The notes below the pieces were generated by a model. It ran no database searches and was not told where the DNA came from. It was given only the letters and a program-made list of their open reading frames with translations. A stretch of DNA of 9,487 nt, from assembly GCA_012510755.1 (NCBI GenBank), contig JAAZHL010000347.1, positions 1 through 9,487 of the forward strand, read 5' to 3'. A program made the position numbers and the translations under genes. The DNA is from Leucobacter sp. Its GTDB lineage: Bacteria > Actinomycetota > Actinomycetes > Actinomycetales > Microbacteriaceae. Shown one piece after another: positions 1 to 6,389 of the stretch; positions within the stretch are counted from its first letter, which is position 1, and each line of letters opens with the position of its first letter.

Positions 1-140
1 CAGGGCTCTACTGCCGCGCAGACGACCGTGGCGACCCTGTCATTCAGCTCTCCCCGCCACTCACTATTGGCCCGGCGGAGTTCGCTGAAATTGGCGGTAT
101 TCTGCGCAGCGTCTTGAAAGATGCGTCGTCAAAGATCTAA
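1..140 (+). CDS. C-terminal end of a class III (PLP-dependent) aminotransferase, partial
   Basis: Reading from base 3, the last 45 codons end in TAA at 138-140; the rest of the gene lies before the window. The tail contains CRADDRGDPVIQLSPPL followed by an amphipathic helix ending in SKI. As I remember the family, this resembles the C-terminus of actinobacterial 'aspartate aminotransferase family' class III transaminases, fold-type I PLP enzymes that move amino groups between amines or omega-amino acids and keto acids. The PLP lysine and all substrate-binding residues are outside the window, so the substrate cannot be judged. No T-run terminator follows. The 160-197 inverted repeat starts 20 bp after the stop and could affect the 3' end of this transcript. 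The assignment rests on a short tail only. Confidence 0.6.
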   Translation, partial: GLYCRADDRGDPVIQLSPPLTIGPAEFAEIGGILRSVLKDASSKI

Positions 141-159
141 GCAGTCACTTTGTGCCCTG

Positions 160-197
160 GCTCATGCACACGCCCCTAGTAGGCTGTGTGCATGAGC
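160..197 (+). promoter_or_regulatory. Perfect 12-bp inverted repeat spanning a start codon and flanking a possible -10 element
   Basis: The left arm GCTCATGCACAC (160-171) and right arm GTGTGCATGAGC (186-197) are exact reverse complements separated by 14 nt. The right arm contains the ATG (192-194) of the downstream membrane protein gene. The 14-nt centre contains TAGGCT (180-185), a TANNNT-type hexamer ending 6 nt before the ATG, which is the spacing expected of a leaderless transcript. It could be an operator straddling the -10 region, or an RNA hairpin hiding the start codon. It is unlikely to be an intrinsic terminator because no T-run follows. Confidence 0.6.
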
Positions 198-716
198 ACC
201 CCAGTGACGCCACCAGCTAACGGACCGCAGCCCGAGCCAGCTGCTGCGCCACAGTATGCAGTCCCGCAGTACGTTGCCCCGCAGTACGCAGCCCCACAGT
301 ACGCAGCGCCTCAGCATACTGCCCCACAGCAAGGTGGGCACTACTACGTGCACGCTGGCGCGCAGCCACAATATGCAGCCCCGCAGGTTTGGCCGCAGGC
401 GACTGGCGAGAAGACCAACGTACTCGGTGTCGTCGCGCTCTCGCTGATGGGGGTCCATGCGATTTTCGTCATCTTCTCGACGGTGTTCGCACGGGCCGCC
501 ATGCGTTCGGGTAACTATGAATTTGTGATGTATGGCCTGCCGACGATTCAAACCATCATCTTGCTCGCTGCGATCGGTTTTGCCGTCGCGGGCGTGTTGC
601 AGGCCACGGCCCGCCGCGCACGATGGACAGCGATCGGCGCCCTCGTTGCTGGCTGCCTCGGCGCAGTTACCCTGCTAGGAGGCGTTGTCGTAAGCAACGG
701 CTTCTACTACTTGTAA
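192..716 (+). CDS. Small membrane protein with PQYAA-repeat N-terminus and three predicted transmembrane helices
   Basis: The protein has 174 residues from ATG 192. A GTG at 186 in the same frame adds only two residues, and the ATG is preferred. Residues 1 to about 72 are proline-, alanine- and glutamine-rich with PQYAA-type pentapeptide repeats and are probably disordered and cytoplasmic. Three hydrophobic segments follow: about 77-100 (from NVLGVVALSL), about 116-138 (LPTIQTIILLAAIGFAVAGV) and about 146-170, ending in the aromatic tail NGFYYL. There are no catalytic motifs. This plan, a low-complexity tail before a small helical bundle, is common in uncharacterised Gram-positive actinobacterial proteins, and I cannot assign a function. 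The only ribosome-binding candidate is a weak AGTAGG at 178-183. The gene converges with prfA and appears to be a single-gene unit. Confidence 0.8.
   Translation: MSTPVTPPANGPQPEPAAAPQYAVPQYVAPQYAAPQYAAPQHTAPQQGGHYYVHAGAQPQYAAPQVWPQATGEKTNVLGVVALSLMGVHAIFVIFSTVFARAAMRSGNYEFVMYGLPTIQTIILLAAIGFAVAGVLQATARRARWTAIGALVAGCLGAVTLLGGVVVSNGFYYL
249..323 (+). repeat. 15-bp coding tandem repeat (five units) encoding PQYAA-type pentapeptides
   Basis: Five 15-bp units begin at 249, 264, 279, 294 and 309, with consensus CCGCAGTACGCAGCC. They encode PQYAV, PQYVA, PQYAA, PQYAA and PQHTA. A sixth, isolated copy (CCACAATATGCAGCC) lies at 366-380. The nucleotide similarity between units suggests expansion by slippage, so copy number may vary between strains. 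Confidence 0.85.
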
Positions 717-793
717 GACCGCCACACACTCAGGCCACCCGCGGCAGATCGAATCCGGTCACCGCAGGTCGCAGCACCCGAATCACCCGAGTG

Positions 794-1867
794 TCACTGG
801 CCCAGCGCTTTGAGCCGGTCTTCTTCGTCCATCTTGATGCAAGACTCCACGACCGCGTCAAGCGCACCATTCATCACCTGATCGAGGTTGTACGCCTTAT
901 AGCCAGTTCGATGATCAGCGATGCGGTTCTCAGGAAAGTTGTACGTACGAATACGCTCTGACCTGTCCATGGTGCGAATCTGACTCGAACGGTGTGCCGA
1001 AGCCTCGGCGGCAGCTTCTTCTTGCTGCCGCGCAAGCAGCCTTGCACGCAGCACGCGCATACCGGCTTCACGGTTCTGCAATTGCGACTTCTCGTTTTGC
1101 ATCGCGACGACAATACCGGTCGGCAGGTGGGTGATGCGCACAGCAGAGTCGGTAGTGTTCACCGATTGACCGCCCGGGCCAGACGACCGATAGACGTCGA
1201 TCTTCAGGTCAGCCTGAGCAATATCGACCTCTTCAGGTTCATCGGCCTCAGGGTAGACAAGCACAACAGTCGTCGAGGTATGAATGCGCCCCTGCGATTC
1301 CGTGACAGGTACGCGCTGCACACGGTGCACCCCGCCCTCGTATTTGAGATGGGCCCACACACCCTGTGAGGGGTCGCTCGCATTCGACTTAATCGCGAGT
1401 TGCACGTTCTTGTAGCCACCGAGGTCGCTCTCGTCTTTATCGAGAATCTCGGTCTTCCAGCCCTTGCTCTCTGCGTAATGCATATACATGCGCAAGAGGT
1501 CGGCACCGAACAGGGCCGACTCCGCGCCGCCCTCGCCACCCTTGATCTCGAGAATCACGTCTCGAGCATCATCGGGGTCACGCGGAATCAACAACCGTCG
1601 CACGCGCTCGTGTGATTCGGCGAGCAGTTCTTCGAGCGCGGGAATCTCTTCGGCAAACGCGTCGTCTTCTTTTGCGAGCTCACGCGCAGCCTCGAGGTCA
1701 TCACCGGCCTGCTGCCAGCCTTCGTAAGCTGCCTTGATCTTGCTGAGCTCGGCGTAGCGTCTGTTCACCCGCTTTGCACGAGAAGCATCTGCGTGCAAAG
1801 CGGGATCAGAGAGTTCGTCTTGCAGTTGGGCATGCTCGACAAGCAGCCCTTCAACCTGTTCAAACAT
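794..1867 (-). CDS. prfA: Peptide chain release factor 1 (RF1)
   Basis: RF1 reads UAA and UAG stop codons in the ribosomal A site and triggers hydrolysis of peptidyl-tRNA. The 357 residues match the usual family length. The N-terminal helical domain (about 1-100) is followed by the stop-codon-reading domain with the RF1-type PxT tripeptide (P187-V188-T189, in RVPVTESQGRIHTS) and the catalytic GGQ loop at 232-234 (SSGPGGQSVN). The PxT motif, rather than SPF, separates it from RF2. The glutamine of GGQ is the site that PrmC methylates in other bacteria. The ATG at 1867 has a good ribosome-binding site 8 nt upstream. It is the last gene of the minus-strand train, 25 bp after rho. prmC, which often follows prfA, is absent; a convergent gene lies there instead. 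Confidence 0.97.
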   Translation of the reverse strand: MFEQVEGLLVEHAQLQDELSDPALHADASRAKRVNRRYAELSKIKAAYEGWQQAGDDLEAARELAKEDDAFAEEIPALEELLAESHERVRRLLIPRDPDDARDVILEIKGGEGGAESALFGADLLRMYMHYAESKGWKTEILDKDESDLGGYKNVQLAIKSNASDPSQGVWAHLKYEGGVHRVQRVPVTESQGRIHTSTTVVLVYPEADEPEEVDIAQADLKIDVYRSSGPGGQSVNTTDSAVRITHLPTGIVVAMQNEKSQLQNREAGMRVLRARLLARQQEEAAAEASAHRSSQIRTMDRSERIRTYNFPENRIADHRTGYKAYNLDQVMNGALDAVVESCIKMDEEDRLKALGQ

Positions 1868-1875
1868 TACGTCAA

Positions 1876-1880
1876 TCCTT
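1876..1880 (-). promoter_or_regulatory. Ribosome-binding site of prfA
   Basis: AAGGA on the minus strand lies 8 nt before the ATG at 1867, within the 25-bp rho-prfA gap. It fixes the RF1 start. Confidence 0.75.
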
Positions 1881-1892
1881 CGAGGGTCGATC

Positions 1893-3995
1893 TCACGCCT
1901 GCTGGCGCTGAGTCACCGCCAGAAACTCGACGTTCGATGAGGTGCGGCCAAGGTCTTGCAACACTCGCTCGAGAGCTTCTACCGAGCCGTTGTCCTGCAG
2001 ACCGCGGCGCACCCGATTCAGCACGTTGACCTCAGCCTCACTCGAGAGCAGCTGCTCGTTGCGGGTCGACGATGCGGTCAAGTCCACCGCCGGGTATACA
2101 CGCCGGTCGGCCGCCGCACCGCTCATGCGGAGTTGCATATTAGCCACACCCTCGAGTTCACCAAGCAATGCCTCATCGAACCGAGATGCAGGCTGAGCCG
2201 AGATCGTTGCAATGACCGTCAGCGAGCCACCATTTTCAATGTTGCGCGCGGCGCTCAGCACACGTTTCACCGGCAGCACAGCCGCCGCATCAAGGTTGCC
2301 AGCTGCCACCCGCTGTGCCGCAGGTGCTGCCAAGTTATAGGCGCGCGCCAGGCTCGTCAGCGAGTCGATGAGCACGACAACGTCATGCCCGAGTTCGACC
2401 AGTCGTTTGGCTCGCTCAATCGCCAGCTCAACAATAGTGGTGTGGTCTTCTGCGGGGCGGTCAAACGTCGAAGCGATGACCTCGCCGTTGATGCTTCGCT
2501 GCAGCGCCGTCACTTCTTCGGGTCGCTCATCAACCAACACAAGCATCAGATGCGCATCTGGCTGGTTTACGGCAACCGCACGTGCAATCTGCTGCAGCGC
2601 CGTGCTCTTGCCTGATTCGTGAGGCCCGACGATCAAGCCACGCTGTCCCTTACCGACAGGGGCGAACAGGTCAACCATTCGCAACGCAAGTTGGTCAGCA
2701 TCGGCTTCGAGGCGAATGCGGTCTGCCGGGTAGATCGGAGTGAGATCGGCAAAGTCAGTGCGGTTCTGGTTCTCTTCAACCGGCTTTGAGTTGATCGAAT
2801 CAACCTTCACGATCGCGTTGTACTTTTGACGCCCGCCGCCCTCGCCTTCGCGTGGCTGGCGGATCACCCCAACGACTGAGTCACCCTTGCGCAAACCATA
2901 TTTCTTGACCTGACCAAGTGAAACGTACACGTCTCCGGTGCCAGGCAAATAGCCGCTGGTGCGCACGAATGCGTAGTTATCGAGCACATCAAGAATGCCC
3001 GCGATTGGCAGCAACACGTCGTCATCTGAGATCTCAGGCTCGTCATCTGGGCCGCCACGGCGCTTGCGCTCACGCTGACGAGTGCGGCTTGAGCGGCTCT
3101 GCGAATCACCTTGGCCATTGCCGTGGCTGTTGCCGTTGCCACGACCAGAAGCTGCGCCCTCAGTCTTCTCGCTGTGGCTCTCAGCTTCTGCGTCGGCTGC
3201 CGCATCGGTCGCACCAGTGGTCGAGTCACCAGCTGTCGCACTCTCAGCAGTTGCCTCTACCTGCGCCTTGCGGGAACGGCTGCGACTCGTGCGCTTAGCC
3301 GGCGCCGAGGGTGCCCCGCTCTCAGTCGCACCGGCAGACGCAGCAGAAGCGGCATCCGTCTCAGCTGCCGACCCCGAATCTTGGGCCGCACCTGCCGCTT
3401 GCTCAGCAGTCGGTGCGGGCGACTCTTCGGCGGCCTTTGCTGCAGTCTGTGCCGTGCCCCGACGGCGACGGCTTGCAGCCTTTGGAGCCGCCTCGGTCTG
3501 AGCTTCGTCAGACCCGACCGAAGGCGCCTCGCTCGCAGTGGGCTCGCTTACTTCAGGCGCAGGAGTTTTGGCTGCCGCCGAGGTAGCAGAGGTACGCCGG
3601 GTCGAGGCGCGGCGGGGTGCGGCCGGAGCTTCCTCGGCAGAGGCGTCCCCGCCCCCAGCAGAGGCAGCCTCGCCCGCAGCAGAAGCGGCCTCGCCCTGGT
3701 TTGCTTCATCTTCTGCGGGAACAACCTTCTTACGCGCACGCGACACACGCTTCTTTGGTTCTGCGGTCTCGGGCGCAGCGTCAGCCGCAGTGGGTTCGGG
3801 AGTGGCAGCCGCCGGTTCAGACGCAGCACCCTCAGCGACGACGGCAGTAGCGACAGTCTCACCAGCGGCGGCGGTGACCCGACGCGAAGCCCGTCGTCTC
3901 ACTGGCGCTGCGGTTTCAACAGCCGTCTCGGCAGCCGACTCAGCAGCCGACTCAGCTGCCGCTACGTTGACAATCTCTTCAGAGTTTTCTTGCAC
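1893..3995 (-). CDS. rho: Transcription termination factor Rho, divergent, with long disordered N-terminal extension
   Basis: Rho is a hexameric RNA-dependent ATPase that loads on untranslated RNA and dislodges RNA polymerase. This one has 700 residues against about 419 in E. coli. Residues 1 to about 320 are Ala/Glu/Ser-rich and disordered, with basic clusters near 33-39, 81-90, 128-134, 174-179, 234-243 and 301-314. The OB-fold RNA-binding domain (about 326-402) keeps NYAFVRTSGYL and DVYVS. The ATPase domain (about 430-690) keeps the DERPEEVT segment at 489-496, the Walker B aspartate D544, R632 and the arginine finger R645. From the P-loop onward it aligns with E. coli Rho, as I remember it, without gaps at an offset of 279. 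Several important positions differ: the P-loop is GPHESGKS (457-464) instead of SPPKAGKT, and R269, T286, G288 and K336 become S548, A565, N567 and E615. No Rho_N helical domain is visible. The GTG start at 3995 is set by AAAGGA 5 nt upstream and an in-frame stop at 4026-4028. Confidence 0.95.
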   Translation of the reverse strand: MQENSEEIVNVAAAESAAESAAETAVETAAPVRRRASRRVTAAAGETVATAVVAEGAASEPAAATPEPTAADAAPETAEPKKRVSRARKKVVPAEDEANQGEAASAAGEAASAGGGDASAEEAPAAPRRASTRRTSATSAAAKTPAPEVSEPTASEAPSVGSDEAQTEAAPKAASRRRRGTAQTAAKAAEESPAPTAEQAAGAAQDSGSAAETDAASAASAGATESGAPSAPAKRTSRSRSRKAQVEATAESATAGDSTTGATDAAADAEAESHSEKTEGAASGRGNGNSHGNGQGDSQSRSSRTRQRERKRRGGPDDEPEISDDDVLLPIAGILDVLDNYAFVRTSGYLPGTGDVYVSLGQVKKYGLRKGDSVVGVIRQPREGEGGGRQKYNAIVKVDSINSKPVEENQNRTDFADLTPIYPADRIRLEADADQLALRMVDLFAPVGKGQRGLIVGPHESGKSTALQQIARAVAVNQPDAHLMLVLVDERPEEVTALQRSINGEVIASTFDRPAEDHTTIVELAIERAKRLVELGHDVVVLIDSLTSLARAYNLAAPAAQRVAAGNLDAAAVLPVKRVLSAARNIENGGSLTVIATISAQPASRFDEALLGELEGVANMQLRMSGAAADRRVYPAVDLTASSTRNEQLLSSEAEVNVLNRVRRGLQDNGSVEALERVLQDLGRTSSNVEFLAVTQRQQA
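3637..3699 (-). repeat. 21-bp tandem repeat (three copies) inside the rho disordered region
   Basis: Three 21-bp copies start at 3637, 3658 and 3679, with the plus-strand core GCAGAGGCAGCCTCGCCC and a few substitutions. They encode the Gly-Glu-Ala-Ala-Ser-Ala-type heptads near Rho residues 100-120. The period is a multiple of three, so copy changes keep the frame. Confidence 0.75.
3931..3954 (-). repeat. 12-bp tandem repeat at the rho 5' end
   Basis: Two perfect copies of GCAGCCGACTCA occupy 3931-3942 and 3943-3954, with degenerate copies on either side. They encode the AESA tetrapeptide run near residues 14-22 of Rho. This is low-complexity coding sequence, probably expanded by slippage. 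Confidence 0.75.
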
Positions 3996-4114
3996 GGGTG
4001 TCCTTTCGACAAAGTCAGCGCCAGATCACGAAAGCGATACCAGAAAAGCGCGACAAAAATTACAATCACCGCAAGTGGTGAGGGAACAACCTCATCGCGT
4101 GCAAAAGAAAGCTG
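3996..4114 (-). promoter_or_regulatory. rho leader: 119-nt thrB-rho gap with a possible promoter and two nested short reading frames
   Basis: This is the longest gap in the gene train and is AT-richer around 4029-4069. On the minus strand a weak promoter can be drawn: TTGTAA at 4060-4065, a 17-nt spacer, then TGGTAT at 4037-4042 (only a partial match to TATAAT). A nine-codon frame (ATG 4095 to TGA 4066, MRLFPHHLR) overlaps by GTGA a 35-codon frame (GTG 4069 to TAG 3962) that runs across the rho ribosome-binding site and start. Neither has a clear ribosome-binding site. I see no intrinsic terminator for thrB. Rho is autoregulated through its leader in some bacteria, so attenuation is plausible but unproven here. 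Confidence 0.35.
4001..4006 (-). promoter_or_regulatory. Ribosome-binding site of rho
   Basis: AAAGGA on the minus strand lies 5 nt before the GTG at 3995. Together with the in-frame TGA at 4026-4028 it excludes a longer in-frame Rho N-terminus, which matters because the Rho_N domain is missing. Confidence 0.75.
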
Positions 4115-5035
4115 CTACGCGGAGGCCTCTTCTACTGTAGCACCCTTAATGTCAACGGCGAGCAACAGCGGCGTCCAACCACTCGAATGGCGTGCGGCGA
4201 GTTCGGCTGCTTCGATCCTCGAACCAGGATCGCCAGACAGCACCAAAATCGACGGCCCAGCACCCGACACCACCGCCGCATGACCCGCGTCACGCAGCGC
4301 GCGAATCAAGTCACGCGTCGCAGGCATTGCGTCGCCACGGTAACTCTGATGCAACCGGTCTTCGGTCGCCTCAAACAACAGTTCTGGGCTTTGCGTGAGC
4401 GCCGTCACGAGCAACGCAGACCGCGACACGTTGAACACCGCATCTTCGTGAGGCACCTGCGAGGGTTGCAGGCTGCGAGCCAACTCAGTCGACATAGTGA
4501 AATCTGGCACAAGCACGAGCGGGCTGACACCGCGATGCACCGACAAACGCTTCGAACGAGGTGCCTGACTATCGTCAAGCCACGCGATCGTCAACCCACC
4601 GAACAGCGCCGGCGCCACGTTATCTGGATGCCCCTCAAGCTCAGTCGCAAACCGCAACAGAGCCTCATCACTCAGCACAATCGGGCGTTCGTCACGAGCG
4701 AGCAAGCCGGCCGCGATGCTGACGCCAGCGACGATGGCAGCCCCAGATGAGCCAAGACCACGACCGTGCGGAATACGATTGTGGGCCTCGATTTCGAGTC
4801 CCGGCAAGTCGCGCCCATAGTGACGCAGCACGTGTGCGGCCGCCTGCACCACGAGATTACTCTCGTCTGTCGGCACCTCGCCCTCACCGACTCCGTGTAC
4901 GTGCACGCGCACACCCGAACTCCCAGTAGTAGCAACCGTGAGTTCGTCAGCATAGGCGAGCGCAATGCCGAAAGTGTCAAAGCCCGGTCCGAGGTTTGCG
5001 CTCGTAGCTGGGACACGAATCTTAAGCGTTGGCAT
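4115..5035 (-). CDS. thrB: Homoserine kinase
   Basis: This cytoplasmic GHMP-family kinase phosphorylates L-homoserine with ATP to give O-phospho-L-homoserine, the substrate of threonine synthase. It has 306 residues, normal for the family. GHMP motif 1 is near the N-terminus (VPATSANLGPGFDTFG, 8-23). The ATP-binding motif 2 is PHGRGLGSSGAA (89-100), followed by EGHPDN at 134-139. The glycine-rich motif 3 is VSGAGPSILVL (256-266). The ATG at 5035 shares one base with the hom stop (TGATG), and AAGGAA at 5040-5045 serves as ribosome-binding site, so the two genes are likely translationally coupled. thrC, commonly adjacent in Actinobacteria, is not next to it. Confidence 0.96.
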   Translation of the reverse strand: MPTLKIRVPATSANLGPGFDTFGIALAYADELTVATTGSSGVRVHVHGVGEGEVPTDESNLVVQAAAHVLRHYGRDLPGLEIEAHNRIPHGRGLGSSGAAIVAGVSIAAGLLARDERPIVLSDEALLRFATELEGHPDNVAPALFGGLTIAWLDDSQAPRSKRLSVHRGVSPLVLVPDFTMSTELARSLQPSQVPHEDAVFNVSRSALLVTALTQSPELLFEATEDRLHQSYRGDAMPATRDLIRALRDAGHAAVVSGAGPSILVLSGDPGSRIEAAELAARHSSGWTPLLLAVDIKGATVEEASA

Positions 5036-6360
5036 CAGTTTCCTTCGAGGCGCAAGACGCTCGTCACCTCGGTGACGGCATCGTTTTCACGTAGCGCGGC
5101 GACCGTAGTGGCAAGGTCACCCTCACGCGCGATATGCGTGCCGAAGACGAGGGTGACAATCCCCTCGGCTTCGCTGCCCTCAGCGTCAACCTGCGGTGCG
5201 GTCTGTTCCATGCTTGCGATCGACACCCCATGCTGCGAAAGCAGACCGGCGATCGTTGCGAGCACGCCCGTTTGGTCACGGACACGCAGCATGATCTGGT
5301 ATCTGGTCAACACATCTTCGACAGCGAGCACCGGGAGTGCTGCGTGTGAGCTCCCAGGAATACCCGGGCCGCCGACCACATGGCGACGGGCCGCCGACAC
5401 GACATCGCCCAGCACCGCAGAGGCGGTTTCAACCCCACCGGCGCCCGCGCCATAAAACATGAGCTCGCCCGCGGCCTCTGCTTCAACAAACACTGCGTTC
5501 TTGCCGCCGTGCACCGCAGCGAGGGGGTGATCGCGACTGATCAACGCTGGGTACACCCGAGCAGAAACACCCTCGACTCCTTCGTTTGTCGTCAGTCGCT
5601 CAGCAATCGCAAGCAGCTTGATGACATAACCCGCGCGGGCTGCCGCCTCAATCTGCTGCAGGGTGATCTGGGTGATTCCCTCACGATAGACCGCGTCAAC
5701 AGGCACCTCAGTGTGAAAGGCAATACTCGCGAGAATCGTTGCCTTCTGAGCTGCGTCATACCCTTCAACGTCAAGGGTTGGGTCTGCCTCAAGGTATCCG
5801 AGTTCGCTCGCCACCCGCATGGCTTCTTCGGCTGAATCACCGAAGCGATCCATGCGGTCAAGAATGTAGTTGGTCGAGCCGTTCACGATGCCCATGACCC
5901 GTGTGATGTGGTCGCCGGCAAGGCTTTCGCGCAGGGGGCGAATGATCGGAATGGCGCCCGCCACTGCCGCCTCATAATTGAGCTGCGCACCCACTTGTTC
6001 GGCCGCCTCGGCAAGCTCAGGGCCATGGGCTGCGATCAGCGCCTTGTTCGCGGTCACCACGTCGGCGCCACTCTCAATCGACTGCAAAATCAGAGACCTG
6101 GCGGGCTCGATGCCGCCCATCAGCTCGATGACAATATCGGCGCCAACGACCAGTTGCTCGGCGTCAGTGGTCAAGAGTTCGCGCGGCAAGTCGACGTCAC
6201 GCGGGGCCTCAACATCGCGCACTGCAATGCCAATCAGCTGCAGCCTCGCCCCGACACGGGCGGCGAGTTCGTCACCCTGTTCAAGCAGCAACCTCGCCAC
6301 CTGTGCGCCTACTGAGCCACCGCCCAGCAGGGCGACGCGAAGATCGCGATATGCATTCAC
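5035..6360 (-). CDS. hom: Homoserine dehydrogenase with C-terminal ACT domain
   Basis: The enzyme reduces L-aspartate 4-semialdehyde to L-homoserine with NAD(P)H, committing carbon to threonine and methionine. From GTG 6360 it has 441 residues. The dinucleotide-binding loop is GGGSVG (13-18). The catalytic region holds VNGSTNYIL near 159-167, and the family signature runs from the Ala before SELGYLEADP to the Lys after EGYDAAQ (about 184-206). A C-terminal ACT domain (about 354-431, LRVRDQTGVLATIAGLLSQH) suggests allosteric feedback control, classically by threonine. An upstream in-frame GTG at 6378 would add six residues. I prefer 6360 because GGAGAA lies just upstream of it and family members usually begin close to the YRDLRVALLG segment. 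It is 29 bp downstream of lysA. Confidence 0.95.
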   Translation of the reverse strand: MNAYRDLRVALLGGGSVGAQVARLLLEQGDELAARVGARLQLIGIAVRDVEAPRDVDLPRELLTTDAEQLVVGADIVIELMGGIEPARSLILQSIESGADVVTANKALIAAHGPELAEAAEQVGAQLNYEAAVAGAIPIIRPLRESLAGDHITRVMGIVNGSTNYILDRMDRFGDSAEEAMRVASELGYLEADPTLDVEGYDAAQKATILASIAFHTEVPVDAVYREGITQITLQQIEAAARAGYVIKLLAIAERLTTNEGVEGVSARVYPALISRDHPLAAVHGGKNAVFVEAEAAGELMFYGAGAGGVETASAVLGDVVSAARRHVVGGPGIPGSSHAALPVLAVEDVLTRYQIMLRVRDQTGVLATIAGLLSQHGVSIASMEQTAPQVDAEGSEAEGIVTLVFGTHIAREGDLATTVAALRENDAVTEVTSVLRLEGN

Positions 6361-6366
6361 CTGGTC

Positions 6367-6372
6367 TTCTCC
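6367..6372 (-). promoter_or_regulatory. Ribosome-binding site deciding the hom start
   Basis: GGAGAA on the minus strand lies 6 nt before GTG 6360. The alternative GTG at 6378 lies upstream of this motif and has no comparable site, so 6360 is the better start. Confidence 0.6.
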
Positions 6373-6389
6373 ATTCACCTCGTAGCCCG

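Noticed and set aside
160..197. Inverted repeat as an intrinsic terminator of the aminotransferase gene
   Set aside because: No T-run follows the right arm; the arm instead runs into the next coding sequence.
162..551. Minus-strand frame opposite the membrane protein, with repeated Leu/Cys/Trp pattern
   Set aside because: The repeats are the reverse complement of the 15-bp PQYAA coding repeat, so the frame is a shadow.
730..786. 18-codon minus-strand frame right after prfA ending in LPRVA, considered as a prmC remnant
   Set aside because: The similarity to a PrmC C-terminus is too short and vague, and there is no ribosome-binding site or remaining prmC motif such as NPPY.
1956..2615. Plus-strand open frame of 219 codons opposite the rho ATPase domain
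   Set aside because: The rho reading on the other strand has clear motifs throughout; this frame has none and no ribosome-binding site.
3111..4283. Long plus-strand open frame (390 codons) opposite the 5' part of rho and the 3' end of thrB
   Set aside because: It mirrors the Ala/Glu/Ser-rich low-complexity coding region of rho, is rich in Arg/Ser/Gly with no recognisable domain, and runs across a real gene boundary. A codon-bias shadow explains it.
6361..6378. Upstream GTG start for hom at 6378
   Set aside because: It has no ribosome-binding site, whereas GGAGAA lies between it and GTG 6360; the shorter form also fits the family N-terminus.
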